The notes beneath the pieces are model-generated. The model worked only from the letters and a program-made list of their open reading frames with translations, searched no databases and was not told the origin of the DNA. DNA of 64,000 nucleotides from Lasiosphaeria ovina (taxonomy: Eukaryota > Ascomycota > Sordariomycetes > Sordariales > Lasiosphaeriaceae): positions 4,464,001-4,528,000 of the forward strand of contig JAULSN010000002.1 of NCBI GenBank assembly GCA_033439765.1, given 5' to 3'. This document shows, in pieces, positions 60,092-64,000 of the stretch (position 1 is the stretch's first letter; every line of letters starts with the position of its first letter). The position numbers and the translations under genes were made by a program.

Positions 60092-62066
60092 TTACTGAGG
60101 CACTGTTGAAGCCTCGACACCGTTTGTAGAGTGATGGGTTCCGTTGGCGTCGCCGTTAGTTGTGCCATTGGTTGCCCCATTGGTTGCCCCATTGGTTGTG
60201 CCGTTGGTTGTCCCGTTGGTAGGGGCCGTCGGCACCTTGTCAAGGTCCGGAACTTTGAGGTCGTTCAGGACTTCGAAAATTATCCGTTGCTCGTGAAAGT
60301 CGTTATTCACTAGAAAAAAAAAGGGTCAGCCCTACTAATAATGGAACAAAAGGGCAGGGAAACTCACCGATATTTACAAGATACCACGTATTCATGATCT
60401 GCTCAAGCACGAGGCGGCTGGGGGTGTTTGTCTCATAACAGCGGGCCCAGTCCACCCCAAGCCGGAAAGCTTCGTCTTTCCAGGCCAGGAAGCTGATGCT
60501 CTCAACTATGGTAGGCTGGACGATTTCCTTACCGGGGAACACGCCCCATGTAACAGCATTGGGACCCTCGGATGGCGCATTAGTGTGCAGGCTACCCGAC
60601 TTAGTCACAGCATAGTAGGTCAGATCAGGATGATCCTGAATGCGTCTCTTGATCTCGGGGAAGATTTCCGGGGAGACAAGCAGCTCGAGATAGGCTTTTT
60701 GGTAGACGTATCCATTTGTAGGGCCCCAGCCATGTATGGGATGGGACGACTTGACGCCGTTGACAGCCGGTTGGGAGTTTACCGTGATGAGACCCCTCTT
60801 GTTGAGGTCAATCAAGTCATTTTTGATCAAATCGGCCTCGCTCGTCAAGGGTGCCTCGCTCCAAGGAAGGTACTCGATCTCCTTATTCAGATATCGGACA
60901 AACATGTTGGCGATGTCCCCGATGGTCCGAGGCTCTCCCCACTTCTTGCGGTTTTGCTCATTGTTGCCCGTTAGGCCGATACCGTAGGCGTCTAGTTCAC
61001 CAAAGGCGGGAGACCTCGAGTCACCCCACCGGCCGTTGGGGAACTCATCCCAGTCTTGGGTGCGCGCAATGTACGACTTGTTCCGGTTGCGCCAGAAGAT
61101 GGGCCTGACATCCTCGCCACGGCGGCCGAGTCCGAGGGACTGCTTCCAAGGGAGTGCTTGCTTCAGGGGGCGGTCCGGAGATGGCATCCAGTCCAGTTCC
61201 TCGAGCACCATGCGGGTGGCCTGCGCCAGGTTCATGGTGTAAAAATGCAGATGCCTGATCCCGGCCGCCAGGATCTGCCGGCACAAGCCAGCGACGAGGG
61301 TCTTGCCGATCTCGCGGACAGCCACATCGTCATTCTTTATCGGCTCAAGCTTCTCCAGCCAGCCGTCGGGAATTTTGCAGTTCATGTGGTTCGCGCGGCG
61401 AAGAAAACTGGCGTAGGTCGCAATTGGCATGATGCCGGGAACGATGGGCACGGTGATGCCGCGAGCCCGTACCTTCTCGACCCAGCGCACGAAATTGTCC
61501 GCGTCGTAGAACATCTGGGTGACAATGAAGGTGGCACCCATGTCGACTTTCTCCTTGAGATGGTCGAGGAGCAGATCTTCGTCCTTGTTGTCGTCGCAAC
61601 CCTCGGGGTAGCCGGCAACGCCAATGTCGAAATGGTTGCCGTAGGACTGGCGGATGTGGGACACGAGGTCGCGGGCGTAGCGGAAGTTGCCGTCGGTAGC
61701 CTCCCACTTCTCCTTCTCGCGAGGGGGATCGCCGCGGAGGGCTAGGATGTTGGTGCAGCCGGCCTTGTAGGCCTTGCGGAGGGCGTCGTTGACCTGCTCC
61801 TCGCCCATGTCGGTACAAGTAAGGTGCATGCAAGTCTCGAGGCCGAGATACGTCTGGGCCTGCACCACCATTTCGCACGTGAGCTCGGCGATGCGGCCGC
61901 CGGCGCCCCAGGTGATGTCGATGAACTTGGGGCCAAAGTGGTACATGCGCTCCATGCGATCGTAGAGGTTCTGCACACCCTGTGCTGTCTTGGGCGGGAA
62001 GTACTCGAAGGAGAAGGACGGGTTGCCCGTCCTCTCGGCCTCGGCCAGCATCTCTTGGATATGCAT
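60092..62066 (-). CDS. MET13: Methylenetetrahydrofolate reductase (MET13 type)
   Basis: Two exons (62066-60368, 60309-60092) with a 58-bp intron give 638 aa. Residues about 15-300 are the FAD-binding barrel, with catalytic Glu21 in FSFEYFPPKT, FIDITWGAGG, LETCMHLTCTDM, ILALRGDPPR, GVAGYPEGC, FIVTQMFYD and PIVPGIMPI. A DEFPNGRWGDSRSPAFG linker leads to the fungal C-terminal domain with ITVNSQPAVNG, HGWGPTNGYVYQKAYLE and TWGVFPGKEI. Closeness to yeast Met13, and not Met12, is seen along the whole barrel. The enzyme makes 5-methyl-THF for methionine synthesis with NADPH. The C-terminus carries an unusual Thr-Asn-Gly repeat tail (about 40 residues) encoded by a 12-bp minisatellite. Confidence 0.95.
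60161..60220 (-). repeat. 12-bp minisatellite coding for TNGT/TNGA repeats
   Basis: Five consecutive 12-bp units of the type TGTGCCATTGGT encode (T/A)TNG repeats in the MET13 tail. The tail adds no recognisable domain. Confidence 0.85.
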
Positions 62067-64000
62067 CGTGGGTGGACGTGGACGTGGACGTGGACGTGGA
62101 CGTGGACGTGCCGGACTGAGCGGGTACCGCTTTTACTGGGGATCAGGAGAATATATAACGTTACTGGTACTAGCCCCGGGCAACGAAGTCATTGACAGTT
62201 AGCCTGGGTGTTTCTTGTCACTCAAAGGGAGGGCGGGAAAACAAAGACTCGTGACTAGGAAGCAAGGTGAGGGGGGTCCAATGGAAAGATGAAGCTCTGC
62301 GGAGGGGAGGATCGAGAGGACCGAAGGCTCGAATAAGGTTTTGGTATAAGTGGCACAAAGAGTAAAAAAAAGAGTAAAAAAAAGAAGCAAGAACAAATAG
62401 AGGAAAAAGGAAAAAAGAAGAAGATGCGCACAGAGCTAAAGCTCGACGTCATACTAGAGACAGACGGCAGAGGAAGGCCAACATAAATAAAATGGAGTCT
62501 ACAACCCCAAGAGACATGTCGAAATATCCATGAGTCATTGGGGATGGAGGGGGGGGCCGTCTTACCGTGTCAAATCAATCTCGAGGGCAGCTCAACGCGC
62601 GCACGCCCTTGCTTCTAGAGCAAGCGAGCGACCTTTGTCTACACTCTCTCAACGCAGCTCGAACACTGGGGCCAACAGGGTCCGAACTTTTGAGAAGGCG
62701 GCGGCTTCAATGGAAAGGTTTAGGTTGGGGGAATGGAGAAAGGGCGGGAAAGGAAGGGTCTCGAAGGTTGGCGGGGTCGGGGTCGTCGTGCCTTTTACAA
62801 CTGCCCCTGCCTGCAACACCTCCGGTTCAGTAAGGCCGCCCCACGGGCAGGCACGAGCGAGGGTGGGTTGAGTGGGTGAGAGCATGGAGAATTTCGCCGT
62901 ACCCGGAGCTTTTGCTACCCCATTGGGTGCTGCGAGAGTCTGCCCATACTGTACATGTACTATGTATGCTCCCACCCAGCTAAAACAAAAGGAGGGAGGG
63001 GGAGGGGGTGAATGTATTCGCCATTTTGCATGTTAAGCATTCCGTAGCCGGGCATCCTTCTTTTGGTGGGCAACATCCTTGGCCCCGCTGCCCGAGACAG
63101 CTTCGGGTTATGGCCGAGAGCCGGGCTTATACGCAGATGTATAAAAAATAGAGCTCCTATAACTTCACTGGTGGGGACAGCCAAAAGGTGCTTGCGTGGC
63201 AATATATCCGCACCATAAGCACTTGTCAATCATGCCTACAACTTGCTGCTAACGCCTGTAGCTCACGTCAATCTGGATGTAAAATCATGGAGAAGCCAGG
63301 CGGGGGGGAGGCGGCGCTCGGCGAAAGCTTGAGTGCAGCAGCATACGGAGTACCCATGGCAAAGCGGGAAGGGGATCCCAAGTGGCGGTCAATCAGTTTC
63401 CTAGCCGACCCGACCCAGCCCGACCCGGCCGACTGACTCTTAAAGGTGCGTTCAACTTTCTAGCAACGGCAATGGAAGATATCCGTGCAGTATGTATTAG
63501 GTAAAGCACATGAGTCCATTCGATTGCAGCTGCATGAGATGGACCAGACGCGCCGGACCGACTCCAACAAAAGATACCTTAGGTAGACGTTGTGTTTGGA
63601 GGGGCAACGTGGAGGGGCAAGCCAGGAACATCAACCCACCCACCACTTCTTCGTAACCCGGTACGGAAGTACGCCCTAGGTAACGGTATCCTGAGCACCA
63701 TGCACGACCACTCCGCCTAGCCCGGTTCCTGTGTTTGGTGCGGGACCCCCCACACGCAAAGCGATATAGGAGACCGGCCCCACGGACTGCGGGTGCGGGA
63801 CAGGGGGCCGACTATGGTGTAATTGCACTAATAACTCGGGTCTGCTCCGTACATACATGTACGAATTTTGCTGCATATAAATACAGACTAACCTCGGCCT
63901 TGATGCGAATGCTTTTTGAAGTAGAACTTACAAATACGTACCATTTACATAGAGTAGGTAGGTAGGCATGGGTTTGTTTTCCTTTTTGACCCCCGTGACA
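62067..64000. other. MET13 upstream region and right-edge spacer
   Basis: 1.9 kb with the hexamer array, a TATATAA-like string near 62150 (about 85 bp from the MET13 ATG), a TACCTTAGGTA palindrome at 63575 and GGAGGGGCA words near 63600. No exon is supported before the window ends. Confidence 0.5.
62072..62110. repeat. GTGGAC hexamer array in the MET13 leader
   Basis: Six and a half perfect GTGGAC copies (CACGTC-containing on the coding strand) sit 6-44 bp upstream of the MET13 start codon, hence probably in the 5' UTR. Confidence 0.9.

Noticed and set aside
1..64000. CRISPR array, prophage, secondary-metabolite cluster or intact transposon
   Set aside because: No regular spacer array, no PKS/NRPS/terpene core gene, no transposase or reverse transcriptase frame was seen; the organism is eukaryotic.

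Overview
The window is nuclear DNA of a filamentous ascomycete (Pezizomycotina, most likely a Sordariomycete). Short GT-AG introns of about 50-330 bp with CTAAC-type branch points, GC-rich coding exons, roughly one gene per 3-4 kb, long untranslated spacers and fungal families (Zn2Cys6 regulator, RibD-type RIB7, CSC1 channel, CYSTM protein) all fit. The species cannot be named from sequence alone. Coding models were spliced by hand. For 14 genes the exon lengths sum to a whole number of codons; the first gene runs off the left edge.

Layout. 1-820 (+): 3' end of a SigF-like NTF2-fold protein. 1496-4931 (-): Zn2Cys6 regulator. 5935-6660 (-): degraded copy of a fungal repeat-family gene with stops that look RIP-derived. 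8331-10421 (-): MFS transporter in six exons. 10422-22749: a 12.3-kb stretch with no gene that I can support. 22750-26998 (+): CCDC124/Lso-like ribosome-associated protein, then a catalytically dead E2-like (AKTIP/FTS type) protein. 27819-30728 (+): conserved fungal protein of unknown function whose reading frame is cut by a single in-frame TAG. 30729-33476: spacer with a diverged direct repeat pair. 33477-37067 (-): CSC1/DUF221 osmosensitive channel. 40008-41445 (+): FAD-dependent aromatic monooxygenase. 42652-43174 (-): CYSTM stress protein. 44904-45812 (+): riboflavin reductase RIB7. 45995-47809 (-): purine-cytosine permease. 49699-52258 (+): SEC1. 53377-56305 (-): proteasome subunit RPN1. 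57093-58409 (+): RIO2. 58975-59063 (+): tRNA-Ala(AGC) with an intron. 60092-62066 (-): methylenetetrahydrofolate reductase MET13. 62067-64000: spacer.

The right half (42-62 kb) is mostly housekeeping: exocytosis, protein degradation, ribosome maturation, riboflavin and folate/methionine metabolism. RPN1 and RIO2 are divergent over a 787-bp shared promoter; RIB7/permease and SEC1/RPN1 converge. The left half is more accessory and repeat-marked. I see no gene cluster or mobile system that works as a unit. The most unusual items are the single nonsense codon in an otherwise open long gene, a pure GCT repeat coding for polyalanine inside RIB7, the RIP-like relic and the large gene-free block.
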